From contig NW_003215582.1 of assembly GCF_000006405.1 (NCBI RefSeq), forward strand, positions 1 to 64,000: a stretch of DNA of 64,000 nucleotides, written 5' to 3'. A program made the translations under genes and the position numbers. The first letter of the stretch is position 1. Every line of letters starts with the position of its first letter. Shown here piece after piece: positions 44,536 to 57,768 of this stretch. The notes under the pieces were generated by a model that was not told the DNA's origin, searched no databases, and worked only from the letters and a program-made list of their open reading frames with translations. Origin of the DNA: Perkinsus marinus ATCC 50983. Its lineage: Eukaryota; Perkinsozoa; Perkinsida; Perkinsidae.

Positions 44536-45768
44536 ATGAGTTTTACCGGTAAGGCCTGTAAGATATCCGCTGTAGCTCTGAGTGGACTGATCCTCGTCGT
44601 GGCAGTCTACATAGGTGATCTTAAGAAGGGCCTGGCCAATTCTATTCCTGATTCTTACAAGACGTCGGACTGTAACGTCAATGAAGCCACAACAGTACAA
44701 CAGGAACTTGCTCATCCCGAGGTGCCTTTCCGATGTGGTTCGGTTGGCCTCTTCGACTCCGATGAGTTGGAAGTGCGCGCATACGTGCAGCCTGATGGTG
44801 GTACCTGTTGGAGCAACGGAGGGTTCATCCGAAGAGGACGGAAACTCATCATGATTGATGCACTACAAGATATAACTCTTACTAAGAACATGGTTGACTC
44901 GTCAGCTGACATGGAAGCTGCTATTGACACATTCGTTCTAACCCATCCTGATATCGATCATTTTGGTGGTATCTCGGCTGTTCCGCAGACCGCGATGGCT
45001 GTTGTACGGGAGGAGATGATACCTGTTATCAATGCTACCTTAAAAGTGGTGCCAGCATCGTTTAACAAGCTTATCATTGCATATCATGCCTATGAACGAC
45101 TGGGCAAGTACTTGCTCCCTTACGTGAAATGGCTTCCTACCAAAGTCTTAGGAATTCTCGGAATGCTAAAGAACGGTCACTACCTTGCCAAATTCGATCC
45201 TACAATGCCAGAAGAGTTCCCCCTTGGCACCAAAACGTTCAAGACGGATGAATACGCTCTGAATGACGATGTACAGTTGAAGTGCTTCGGGCCAATCCAC
45301 AGCAAACATGATTGTATGGTCCTGGTACCCAAGGCTAAGGTCGTTTTCACTGGCGACCTACTCTTCGTTGGGGTTACACCTATAATGTGGGCTGGCCCTG
45401 TTGAAAGATGGCTGGATGCTCTCGATTGGTTAGAGCAAGAGGTGGACGATTCTTGGAAGCTTGTCCCTGGTCATGGTCCTGTTACTTCTCTCGAAGGGTT
45501 GAGAGCCCTTCGAAGGTACTGGACATTTTTCCGTGACCAAATGCGTGGATGCAACTGTACAGCATCGCGAGAATCTTGTGGTGCTAAACTGTTCGAAGAG
45601 CTTCCTGAAGAGTTCACAAATTGGGTGTCTCCGGAGCGAATGATGATCAATGGTTATGTCTACTGCGCAGCAGAGGGAAGCTCCGAAATCACGGTTGATA
45701 CCAAGATCCGTCTCTTGGCTCAAGCCGAGGCCCTCAGGATGCGTTCGGAGGCTTTAAAGACTCGCTAG
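44536..45768 (+). CDS. Membrane-anchored metallo-beta-lactamase-fold protein, copy 1
   Basis: An intronless 410-residue frame. Residues ~8-28 form a signal anchor (ISAVALSGLILVVAVYI), followed by a Cys-containing lumenal or extracellular segment. The MBL fold is shown by THPDIDHFGG (residues 136-145), VFTGDLLF (Asp274) and VPGHGPV (His313). The canonical zinc motif is H-x-H-x-D-H; here it reads H-P-D-I-D-H, so the second His is Asp139. A C-terminal Cys-rich segment (RGCNC..CGAKL) suggests disulfides. MBL-fold enzymes hydrolyse thioesters, phosphodiesters or lactones; the substrate is unknown and altered metal binding is inferred. The ATG at 44536 fits the start of its paralogue. Copy 2 lies ~650 bases downstream. 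Confidence 0.85.
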   Translation: MSFTGKACKISAVALSGLILVVAVYIGDLKKGLANSIPDSYKTSDCNVNEATTVQQELAHPEVPFRCGSVGLFDSDELEVRAYVQPDGGTCWSNGGFIRRGRKLIMIDALQDITLTKNMVDSSADMEAAIDTFVLTHPDIDHFGGISAVPQTAMAVVREEMIPVINATLKVVPASFNKLIIAYHAYERLGKYLLPYVKWLPTKVLGILGMLKNGHYLAKFDPTMPEEFPLGTKTFKTDEYALNDDVQLKCFGPIHSKHDCMVLVPKAKVVFTGDLLFVGVTPIMWAGPVERWLDALDWLEQEVDDSWKLVPGHGPVTSLEGLRALRRYWTFFRDQMRGCNCTASRESCGAKLFEELPEEFTNWVSPERMMINGYVYCAAEGSSEITVDTKIRLLAQAEALRMRSEALKTR

Positions 45769-46422
45769 AGGTGGGCGACAGCTATTTCCGATATTTTACG
45801 CTTTCATCTCTCATTTCTCAATCATGCAACGGTCTTGTGTACAGTGGATAGTCATCTATATGATCATCAATGGTCATCCAGGGAGCGCGAGTGGTTTAAA
45901 ATCGATCCAGCTCCAACACAGCTCATGTTTGAGCAAGAACACCACAGTTTCGTTCACTCGGGTGGTCGAACAACTATACAGTGTATGTGCATAGGTGTGC
46001 ATGCACGAGATAGGAGGCGATATGCCCATTAGCTAGTCCTTTACAGAGATTGAGACTCTAGGCCAGTATCGCCTTCATTTAATCGTTACTTTGCTGTTGT
46101 CCGTTCATTGGATCAATCCGTATCCCACGGAGGAGGCGGCTAATATGGTTCACCTTCTTCAGGACAATGATACCGTGGTGGTTTCTTGAAGTAGCGTTGA
46201 ATCTGATCACCGAATATTAGCAGGCCATTATTACCCTACTACATTAACCACTAGATAGCACTTTCTAGCATGCACGGTACCGTCTCCGAAAGTCGTGACG
46301 TATCGCGCCAGGACGCCACACGCAATAGTTGAAACAAATCCACCCATACTGGTCACAAAATGGTTTGTGCTAGTCTCCCGCTGGAAGCTGAGTACAATCA
46401 TTCCTGTCACATCTGCTCCTCG
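45769..46422. other. Spacer between the MBL paralogues
   Basis: No supported gene. The next frame is open upstream to 46360, but the start at 46423 matches its paralogue. Confidence 0.5.
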
Positions 46423-47652
46423 ATGTCGCGCTGCGTCAGCTTTCTCAAGGTATCATTTCTGGTGACCGCTGCCTGGATCGGCGTTCTCGCCCTCTGGCTC
46501 GGGTATGAACTCAAAAGCTCTGCCAATGCAGTACCGGCATCGTATTTGGTCCACAACTGCAGTTCGAATCCTCGTCCACATGGGCAACAAGCGCTTGCTC
46601 ATCCTGACGTGCCCTATGGTTGTGGTATGGTTAAGTTGTTCAGCTCTCCCGACGTCTCTGTCGAAGCCTATATTCAGCCAGATGGTGGTAAGGGCTGGAG
46701 TAATGCCGGTCGCTTCGAGGCCTATGGTCATGTTTATCAAGTTGACGCTCTCATAGATAAGAGCTTAGCAGAAGCAATGAGTGCCTCTTCCGAGCTTGGC
46801 CCTGCTGACACTCTCCTCCTCACTAGCTCTCATATTGATCATATTGGTGGCATTATAGCTCATGAAAATATCACTACGGCCATTATGCACGAGGACATGC
46901 GCCCAGTTGTGGAAGGTATCCTAGCTTCAAGCAAGGATGATGCAAAACAGCATGCTGCTGCCTACTATCTCTACAGATGGTTTGGCCAGTATCTTCAGCC
47001 TCTCTTGAGCGTCATGCCTAAGCCTTTGCAGCGTCTAGTTGTCGGACTCGAGCTTGGCCACTACTATGCTCAGTTCGATTCCGATAAGCTGGACCATCTC
47101 TCTATGGAGGTCGCTACCTTTGATGGCGATCTTGGTCTGGTCCGCGACCATATCCAACTGAAGTGCTTCGGTCCCCCTACTCATAGTTGCTTGGACTGCA
47201 TTGTCATTGTACCCGAGGCCAAAGTTGTCTTCACTGGTGACATTCTATTTGTTGGTATAGCCCCTATCATGACCCGAGAGTCAGCACAGAAGTCCTTGGA
47301 TGCTCTAGCCTGGCTTGAGGAGCGTATTGATTCGTCATGGAAACTGGTTCCTGGTCATGGTCCTGTTACGTCTCTCGACGGTCTGCAAGCTGCCAAGCAC
47401 TATTATCGAAGCCTTCAGGAGGCCGTAGACCAGGAGGGTTGTTCCTGCTTAGATAACCATACCATGTGTGGGCTGGACTTCTACACATCTCCTCCTGAAG
47501 AGCTCCGTGACTGGACGGAGCTGCAGCGGTCTATGGTGAATGCCTTCGTTGAGTGTGAGATAAAAGAAGGCAGAAATCTCACTGAGGCCGATTTTACGAG
47601 ACTCGCCATCGACGCTGAAGTTTTAAAGGAACTCAGGTCCCAATCGCAGTAG
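46423..47652 (+). CDS. Membrane-anchored metallo-beta-lactamase-fold protein, copy 2
   Basis: A 409-residue intronless frame collinear with copy 1: anchor FLVTAAWIGVLALWLGY, the shared AHPDVPYGCG and YIQPDGG..WSN blocks, VFTGDILFVG and VPGHGPVTSL. Its zinc motif reads TSSHIDHIGG (residues 134-143), so the first His of H-x-H-x-D-H is Ser135 while the second is kept, a different loss from copy 1. The start at 46423 was chosen because it aligns with the copy 1 N-terminus; an in-frame ATG at 46360 would add 21 residues. The pair is a clear tandem duplication. The same secretory-pathway location is inferred. Confidence 0.85.
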   Translation: MSRCVSFLKVSFLVTAAWIGVLALWLGYELKSSANAVPASYLVHNCSSNPRPHGQQALAHPDVPYGCGMVKLFSSPDVSVEAYIQPDGGKGWSNAGRFEAYGHVYQVDALIDKSLAEAMSASSELGPADTLLLTSSHIDHIGGIIAHENITTAIMHEDMRPVVEGILASSKDDAKQHAAAYYLYRWFGQYLQPLLSVMPKPLQRLVVGLELGHYYAQFDSDKLDHLSMEVATFDGDLGLVRDHIQLKCFGPPTHSCLDCIVIVPEAKVVFTGDILFVGIAPIMTRESAQKSLDALAWLEERIDSSWKLVPGHGPVTSLDGLQAAKHYYRSLQEAVDQEGCSCLDNHTMCGLDFYTSPPEELRDWTELQRSMVNAFVECEIKEGRNLTEADFTRLAIDAEVLKELRSQSQ

Positions 47653-48216
47653 AAAAAAGATTTCCTGATATCGTCGTTGTGTTCTGTTGTATGCCTGATG
47701 ATGATTTGGTCGTTTCTTTGCAATCTCCGTCGAATTCCTGCGTTGACCAATATACGAAGGGATAGAGCAATGACTGTTTCGCATTGCCACATTTCCTGTA
47801 GTGATGATGGAGACCATTTTGATGGATTATACCTTGATATTGAGGTTAGTACAGCCAAACAGGAGCCATCACTTTCACTGAGCCTCTGATGAGTGACAGA
47901 TGTGAAGATGACTGGAGTGGTCGTCTCGTCGTACGTTTCATTGCTGTCGTCGAGCATAGCATGTGCTCACTATAACTACCACTCAACTTGACCAACGCTT
48001 AAAGGCCATTGGCGATGCACCAGACGAGAAGGCACAGCGAGGTTCACGGTGTGCACCACCGTGCACTATGAATTTTGCAAGGGCCTCGGTTGGGAATCTG
48101 TTTGGTCCGCCTGGGGCACGCGGCTGGGCTCCACGTTTGCTGACACTCACCGGCCGGACTGGATCGTCCAGCAGTTACGATAGATCGTCGAAATAGCAAA
48201 CTCGAGATAAAACGAG
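47653..48216. other. Convergent spacer with possible fragment
   Basis: No confident gene. Around 48050-48180 the plus strand reads HYEFCKGLGWESVWSAWG then [17 protein letters not shown] and looks coding-like but is isolated; the minus strand is also open there. Confidence 0.35.
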
Positions 48217-49454
48217 TCACGAGAAACCAAGAGTGGAGAGTTGATAGAAGTCTTCGATGCAGGTGATTGGAAGCACTCGGCAATCACCATAAAGTCGATG
48301 CAACATATCGAGGACGCGCTGTTGTATACCATCAACCTAAGATCCATCGTAGAGGTCATACTCGTATGTAGAGGCATGGAGGAAGTCACCTCTTGAGGAG
48401 GAGTGAAACCATCTTCATCACTACGGGCGATAATGACCAATCCTGGACGGTACTTGTAAGAGGAACTGAGCACATCCTCGATCTCCGCGATGGCATGAAC
48501 GATTTCTTCCCGTGTCGACTTGTGAGCAGGCAGGGTTGGGCACTCAATAGGGACCTGACACAGTTCTCAGTGGCAGTCTGCCACTGACAGAGAGTGGTGA
48601 AGAGCATCACTCGGAGCGGCGATATTCACGATGCGATTCAGTGGTTTCTGCCGGGGCCGGAGGCAGCATTCATCCGTCGTGAAATTCACCCTTTGAGCAG
48701 ATTGACGCGCCATTATGAAAACAACTCCTCTACCTTACAGGATTGAGGCATGAGAAATAGTCCAGGTCGATATCGAGTATCCAGGGAGCAGTGGTTGCAG
48801 CTGCTTTATGCTGGCGTAGATCCGGCGCTGTGGAGACCAGTAACTCGAACGAGCAGGATGGACTCTCTGGCTCGACACCCGAGGAAGGGTCGACAGCCTC
48901 GTCCTCAGCGGACCAGTACGGCAGCCCAGTCCACACCTGATAGGAAGATTATGTCGTAAGGTGACTCCTCAATCACTGACTCGCATTCGTCCATCTTGGA
49001 AGCCCACCCAAAGGCCTCTATGATGGCCATCAGGTAGCTGGTCCGCCCAGGTTGGTCGACACCAAACAACTTCACCAATGTGTCCTTGTAGGACGGCAGG
49101 GAGGAGCCACGCTGATATCCCGTAGACGTCTGAACAGTCATCACTACTAGGGCATGGAGAGGTATTCTCTACCATTCTCGAGCTTCGTGTAGAGGTCGAG
49201 CTGATCTCCGAAAATATCTTCTGACTCGATTGCCTTGGACGCCGCCAAATCGGGATGGGCATCCACATGGAGCACCTTACAAGCAGCATTAATTACAGGA
49301 AAGTCACCACAGCACTCACCTGAAGTTGTTGATCGCCGGGTATCCATCCCCTTCTTACCGCCATGTGAACAGCAGGCAGGCCCTCCGTATGGCTGTCCAC
49401 GATGACGACAGGCAAAGGCGACGGCTCGGTCGTAGTATGGCGCTTACATGGCAT
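48217..49454 (-). CDS. UPF0489 (C5orf22-like) family protein
   Basis: Multi-exon. The start at 49454 gives a 32-residue first exon containing [18 protein letters not shown]. It splices to [15 protein letters not shown], then [19 protein letters not shown] with [10 protein letters not shown], then [17 protein letters not shown], and later [19 protein letters not shown], ending with [17 protein letters not shown] before the stop at 48217. These are the conserved UPF0489 blocks in order. The family has an arginase/HDAC-like look (H-x-D and DIDLD acidic motifs), but its biochemical role is not established. Confidence 0.85.
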
Positions 49455-49932
49455 GGTGGAAGGCCTGGTCAAAGGGCGAGGGATAATCTGTTTCTGTTAC
49501 GGTTCAACGCAGGGAACGAACACCTCACAGAAACAGTCAATTCTCAAGCAAGTCCTCCACATTGGAGTAGTCAACTCGTGCACTATGATCATCATCATAG
49601 ACGTGGACGTCCTCCTCCAGACCGTGTAGTGTTGTCTGATACACTGGTAAGGTATCCTCCTGGGCCTCTGCAAGGCCCGCTGGAAGTAACTGAAAGCCAG
49701 GCCATCGGACCAAAGGCACAATCGGGGACAGAGCGGCTACGACTAGACTAACTTTTTGCTAAGAAAGTAAGAATGAAAAAGGTTCGACTTTCTGGTGTTT
49801 GAGCCTGTGTTAGTGGAAGGCTTCTTATTCAACCAATAATTTAACCACCTCCATACGACACATCGACCGAGAGACTCCCTATCGAAGTCGATCCTTGTTT
49901 TCGCAGCTTAGACTGAACTTGTTTTACTTGTG
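49455..49932. other. Spacer between UPF0489 gene and first EF-G2 gene
   Basis: A minus-strand frame at 49537-49719 ([19 protein letters not shown]) is open but unconnected; nothing else is visible. Confidence 0.4.
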
Positions 49933-52713
<2,781 letters not shown>

Positions 52714-52827
52714 GTGACTGAGACCACACTACCCTAGAGGATGCCTGAGCTCAACTACACTGTTGTCCACCAGAAACAAGCCTATTCGAAACTTCATGCG
52801 GTGTACCAATTATCCTATACCCTCTCC

Positions 52828-55606
52828 TTAGAAATCGTCATAGAGCTCGTCGTTCAGTGTATCGAGATCGATCTCTGTATAGCCTATAGGGAGGGCCTAG
52901 GACGGAGCATCGGTCCCTAAAGGCCGACTATTACATACCTGTAGGGTTGTCCGCCCCCCTGTTGTGGCCCTGACATGGGCTGCGTATCCCTTCATCTTCG
53001 ACTGCGGCACGTAGGCTACCAATTCACACGTGAAGTCGTCATGGGACTCCACAGGGTCCACGGATGCTCGTCTGTTACGTATCAAATCACTCCGGACGGC
53101 TCCACTCAGCTGAGCACAAGTGCGCTATCGACCCCGCCATCCAGGATCACCTCCCCCTCCCTACTGTCCCCCGCGCTGCCTCCGGTCCACTGACCGTCAC
53201 TTGAACTACCGGCTCCAGTACCTTCACCGACTTCTCCTTTTTGGCCTGTGGAGTAGAGAGACAGTAAACAACCAGAGAATGCTGAAGGCTTTAGACGCAC
53301 CATTTTCATAAGGTAGTTGAACATCCTGATGACCTCATCCTTCAGTACTGCAGCATCGCCACTTTCGGGACACCACACCACGTCAGACAGCGTCACCTGA
53401 TACCAACGATCGTCGCCATACAAGGAGAGGCAGAAGTCCCTCACTTGAGTGGCGGCCATCTTGGACTTCTTCATAGGGCCAATGGTGAGAGCGTCAGACA
53501 GTAGTTCCCTCAACTCCTCCTTCAGCCCTTCCGGCAAGGCAGTCTCTGCATCTACCCCGTCCACTATGAGTACCTCATTGACGTAGGCCTTCTCCCCCGC
53601 CTCCTCGCCGTCCTGTAATACTGGAAGATCCCTGGTCGGCCCGATCGACATCATAAACTTCATAGTCAGGTCGAGATCGTGGGCAGCAGGGGAGGAGCTG
53701 GTGAGGGCGAAGGCCTCCGAAAGGTACTCCCTGTACGTTATCTGAGGGAGGGAGTAGACGATGGGTCCTGACAATAGCAAGACAGACTCGCAAGTCCCCC
53801 ATCCTTGCGGGTATGTGGTATTCAGTCTCTATACGGTCACGCAGAAGATCCAAATGGAAGTCGCCCATGCCCCATACAAGGAACTGTCCCGTGTTAGGGT
53901 CCACTTTGAAGCTGAAAAGAAAGACCATCCTCTCTCACAAAAGCCCATCCGCCTACTCAAGACTCGGGTCCTCCAGCATCATACTCTGTAGTGCCGTCTT
54001 GAGCCTCTCATCATTGTCCCTGGTATCACTCGTAAACGTGGCGAAGCATACCCCTGGTAACTGACAACGACACTCGCCCTCCCCTCCCTCCCCTCCCCCC
54101 ACTGCATCACCTCGCTGGCTCTAGCATCCTCCTTCCTCAGAGCAATGATGGCCTCACTCGTATCCTCTTCCCCCTCCACACCGGTTAGGATATCCCCACT
54201 ACGGATGTTCTCTAGGCCCGTGACCACCCCGATGTCCCCAGCTGAAGGGCCCACCCGAATCTGTGCGGGGTTAGCCGCCCAGTGTACTACCTAGCAGGAC
54301 CTCCCTCGGGTGCAACTCGGAGGCCTTCACTCTGTAGACTCCAGTGCATGCCTCGTACTCCTCTCCTCCTTCCCTCGTCCTATTGCGCAACTTCGTACCA
54401 GCTACCACAGCCCCAGAAAGGACCCTACAGACCAGAGCATCATGCCTTAGACCGACCTTGGTGATGCGTACCGACAATAGACCACGTTGCCACGCTTCTC
54501 CTCCTCTGGGTCCAATGAAGGGGGGATCACCTTGAAGGCCTCTATCATAGTACTCCCCAACAGAGGGTCGGGCAGGTAGTGCTGGTGATCGCGAGCAGCC
54601 TCTATGGGGTTACTCAGATACAGCGGTATGGAGTTCATCAGATGCTAAGGACCAGTCTGCAGGTCAGCTAGGAGGCGACTACTACCTGAATGCCTATGTT
54701 GGTCATAGCTGAGCCGAAGAGGACAGGAACTATACACCGCACGATGGACTGCCTGCGTATGGCTGCACTCATCAATGCAGGCGACACCTCCTTCTCATCA
54801 AAGTAGCTGTCGGCAAACTTCTCATCCAGAATGGCCAAAGTCTCTATAAGGTCAGTCCGGGCCTCTTCCACGCCATCCAAGTCCTCCCCGGCCTCGACTG
54901 CCACCTCTCTCAGCACCTCACCATATTCCCCATGGTACTCATACCCCTGCCGAGTGAGCAGATCCACAGTACCCCGAATGCCCCCTGAAGGGTGTAGTAG
55001 TGGATACTGGATCCTTATAGGTTTGCTCATGGACTGTGGTAGGGCTGTCTCGAGGCTCCGCATGACTGTCGCCCAAGAAGCTCCTTCAATGTCCAACTTA
55101 TTGACAAAGATAAGCCTCGGTAGATGCTCAGTCTGTCGCCATATTGTACGAGTCTGGGCCTGCACCCCCGCCATACCATCTAGTACTACTACAGCACCAT
55201 CGAGGACCCTAACAGCCCTCTGGACCTCCGCGCCAAACTCCACATGACCAGGGGTGTCTACCAAATTGACGGTGTAGTCTGCCCACTTGAACGTCGTCGC
55301 CGCGGCCCTTATTGATATGCCCCTCTCAACCTCCTGACGAAGGTAGTCCATCTGAGCCGTGCCCTGATCGACGCTCCCTGGCCGGCCTATCTCCCCTGCA
55401 TGTAATAGCATCCTCTCCGTAATACTAGTCTTGCCAGCATCCACATGGGCGAAAACCCCCATGTTCCGTATCATCCTCAGCCTCTCGACTGCAGTAGCGT
55501 TACTCAACCCCCGCCACTGGCTCACTATCCCGAACCTAAACCGACGCTGAGGGAGCGCCCACCGCAGGCCTCCTCGCTGGGACGACACCGACACACAGAT
55601 GACCAT
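52828..55606 (-). CDS. GFM2: Organelle elongation factor G2 (ribosome-recycling GTPase), copy B
   Basis: The start at 55606 gives a basic presequence ([14 protein letters not shown]), then G1 AHVDAGKT (53-60), [20 protein letters not shown] and NKLD. Downstream exons carry [54 protein letters not shown] and a domain V ([28 protein letters not shown]). A last exon ends in an acidic tail ([12 protein letters not shown]) before the stop at 52828, a tail not seen in copy A. Domains are complete, so both copies look functional. They may split translocation and recycling or serve mitochondrion and a relic plastid; this is inference. Confidence 0.87.
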
Positions 55607-55751
55607 AGAGCAACCATGGGCTGAAGTCTCTTACCACTCTCGTCATCGCATAGCAATGTCCGCCAGTTACAAACACAACCCTATATACAGCGGTAGTAGA
55701 GGCAGTATACGTTGGCGTAAGAGCAAGAACACTGGGGGTAGTCGGAGATGA

Positions 55752-56245
55752 TCAGTTGTTGACGTTGCAGCGGTAGCCACACTTCTGGCACTCGTAAAAG
55801 ACGGTTTGGCCTTCATCAGCACTTCGTAGCTGTTGAGTCCAGAACGCCATCCGTGGGTTCTTGCACTTGGGGCATTCCTCATCCACCTGGGAGTGTTGAT
55901 CAATGACTGGCACCTCTACTTACTGGGTACTTACTAAAGCCATTTTCTTGTCGTCCTTCTTCTCCTTCCCTTCCTCCTCGTCAATGATGTTCTTCATCCA
56001 CACCTTCATCTCGCCATAGTCCAACACGGCATGGGACTCCATCAGAGGTCCAGTGGCGAATCCTGACACGGCGGGCCATGGCCCCCGGCGGCGACCTCCC
56101 AACACTCACTGTCCCGCTTAGCCCCACATCTAGAGCAGACCGAGTACTGTCCTCTCTGCCTTTGGTCGTAGAAGGAACCACAATCTAAAAGCTATAGTAT
56201 AGACAATCCATATCATACCACTCCTCACGTACATCCACAGAACAT
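55752..56245 (-). CDS. RPA12: RNA polymerase I subunit A12 (RPA12/ZNRD1)
   Basis: Four exons join in frame. MFCGYCGSFYDQ with VCSRCGAK forms the N-terminal zinc ribbon. A linker MESHAVLDYGEMKVWM and a Lys/Glu-rich stretch follow. The TFIIS-like C-terminal ribbon is ECPKCKNPRMAFWTQQ, RSADEGQTVFYECQKCGYR, including the catalytic RSADEG loop that promotes RNA cleavage by Pol I. The last intron is 48 nt (gtaagtaccc to cactcccag). About 113 residues, close to the family size. The frame is also open upstream of 56245, so an N-terminal extension is possible. The stop is at 55752-55754. Confidence 0.9.
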
Positions 56246-56623
56246 GTTCTCATATCTGAAGTACTCCTCCTTGGACACCTTAGCCCACTCAGGCAACTCC
56301 GATTCATCAGCACACAGCTCTGCCTGAAGACCACCACCGTTAACCCCATACCCACAGCCACGGGACCCCTGTAGCGGCCTCCACCCCATAATACAATCAA
56401 GACGTACAAGAGATGACTCAAGTGAGAGGGAGTTTATTATTACATCTTTCCCGGAAGAATCCTTCTCAGCAGGATCCTTATACCCCAAAGGTTTCCTCTT
56501 CAACCACTCGCTGGATGTGACTGCCGGGACGAGCGGACCGAAGGGCCCATGAGGACGGAACGATGACATGTCAACAAGCCAGACCAAGCAGCAACTCCTG
56601 ACTAGGGTCCCTCTCCTCACCAA
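56246..56623 (-). CDS. Open frame upstream of and continuous with RPA12 (uncertain)
   Basis: From ATG 56623 the frame is open to the RPA12 start and reads through as ELPEWAKVSKEEYFRYENMF. The first part (FRPHGPFGPLVPAVTSSEWL, KPLGYKDPAEK) looks like a real protein, and a gtacgt donor with a downstream ag acceptor could remove the Gly-rich middle. It may be an N-terminal extension of RPA12 or a separate small gene overlapping it. No family recognised. Confidence 0.35.
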
Positions 56624-56834
56624 GCGTTATTCATGAACGAAGGAATATATAAAGGCGCTGTGACGTAGGCAGTCCACCCTACTCCTCTTGCATAATATTC
56701 TACCTCCTCCATCGTGGAACTCAATTATCGCCAACTCTGCATCGAAAACACTTGAACTCAACTTTTCATAGAAGAAGAAACGTTCCGACGTTGGTAGAGT
56801 ATTAATAACGTTGTAGTGGACGTAGGGGCTGCCA

Positions 56835-57540
56835 TTACTCCTCCCCCTCGGAGTCCGAGAATGTCATCTCGTGGACACTATCCTGCTGGGCTGCCTCCCC
56901 GATTGCCTCAGCCGCCGCTGTCTGTGCCGCCAGCCACGCCTCTGAACACAACGTCACGCGCCACGAAATTATCCTCGACCGCAGTAGGTGCTCACGTCTC
57001 TTCTTCTCCTTCTGCCTCTGCCGCTTCAACGACCGCTTACTCCTCTCTGGGCCCTCCTCTGCCTCTCCAGTTTCCTCGACCTAATCCACACCTCTAGAGG
57101 TACTTCCTCAGCAGACCCCCCTATTACCCTCTGGCGCTTGAGCCTCTGTTCGATCTCTTGGTCGCCCTTCATCATAGCCTCTATTTTGCTCTTCTCCTCC
57201 TCTTCCCTTTGCTTCTGCTGCTGTACATAGGCCTTACCCATAGCAGTGTCACTGTAGTTGTAGCTGAGAGAGGCATCGACACTGCTCTAGAGAGAAACAA
57301 TGATAGTCCTACATCATGAACTGCTCTGGTGGCGACTTCAACGAACTCCTCATGCGTGTGACTTGTGCCGAGGTCTCCTCCGAAAGTGAGATCAACGGCT
57401 TCAACTGAAACAACCACTCTGTGTTGGGCAGCAGGGACCATGCGAACCATAAGCATACGGCTAAGTGGGGGGATCGCCAACGAGACTATAAGTGCTGTAA
57501 TCCTCCAGCATACTCACGCCTACAGCAAACACCAAGGACC
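56835..57540 (-). CDS. Charged coiled-coil protein with acidic tail (unrecognised)
   Basis: Minus-strand exons give VVVSVEAVDL..THEEFVEVATRAV, then MGKAYVQQQKQREEEEKSKI with QEIEQRLKRQR. After a 53-nt intron comes SLKRQRQKEKKRREHLL, and the C-terminus is Ala-rich and ends MTFSDSEGEE before the stop at 56835. The run of Lys/Arg/Glu heptads suggests a long helix, and the terminal Ser-Asp-Ser-Glu acidic patch is a typical casein-kinase-2 site. This composition is common in splicing and nucleolar factors, but no family can be named. The 5' end is approximate. Confidence 0.5.
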
Positions 57541-57768
57541 CCCTTACTTCATGTTTAACGGCCAAATTAGATTTCTGTAGCCTCCTCAGATGCGTCATCA
57601 GCGGTGTTGTTATTTCCGGATAAGAAGGGCTACGGGCCAATAATGCGAGGTGGTGTGTGAGGACGAATAATAGGTATCTAAGATCACATGTAAACTACTA
57701 ATTATCGTTGGAATACATCGGAGCAAAGAAATGGGATAGAGATCGACATGAACTCGAGATGAAACGCA

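Noticed and set aside
55900-55945. A 21-nt ultrashort intron in RPA12
   Set aside because: A 48-nt intron using the same donor and a later cag acceptor also keeps frame and fits the usual intron size here.
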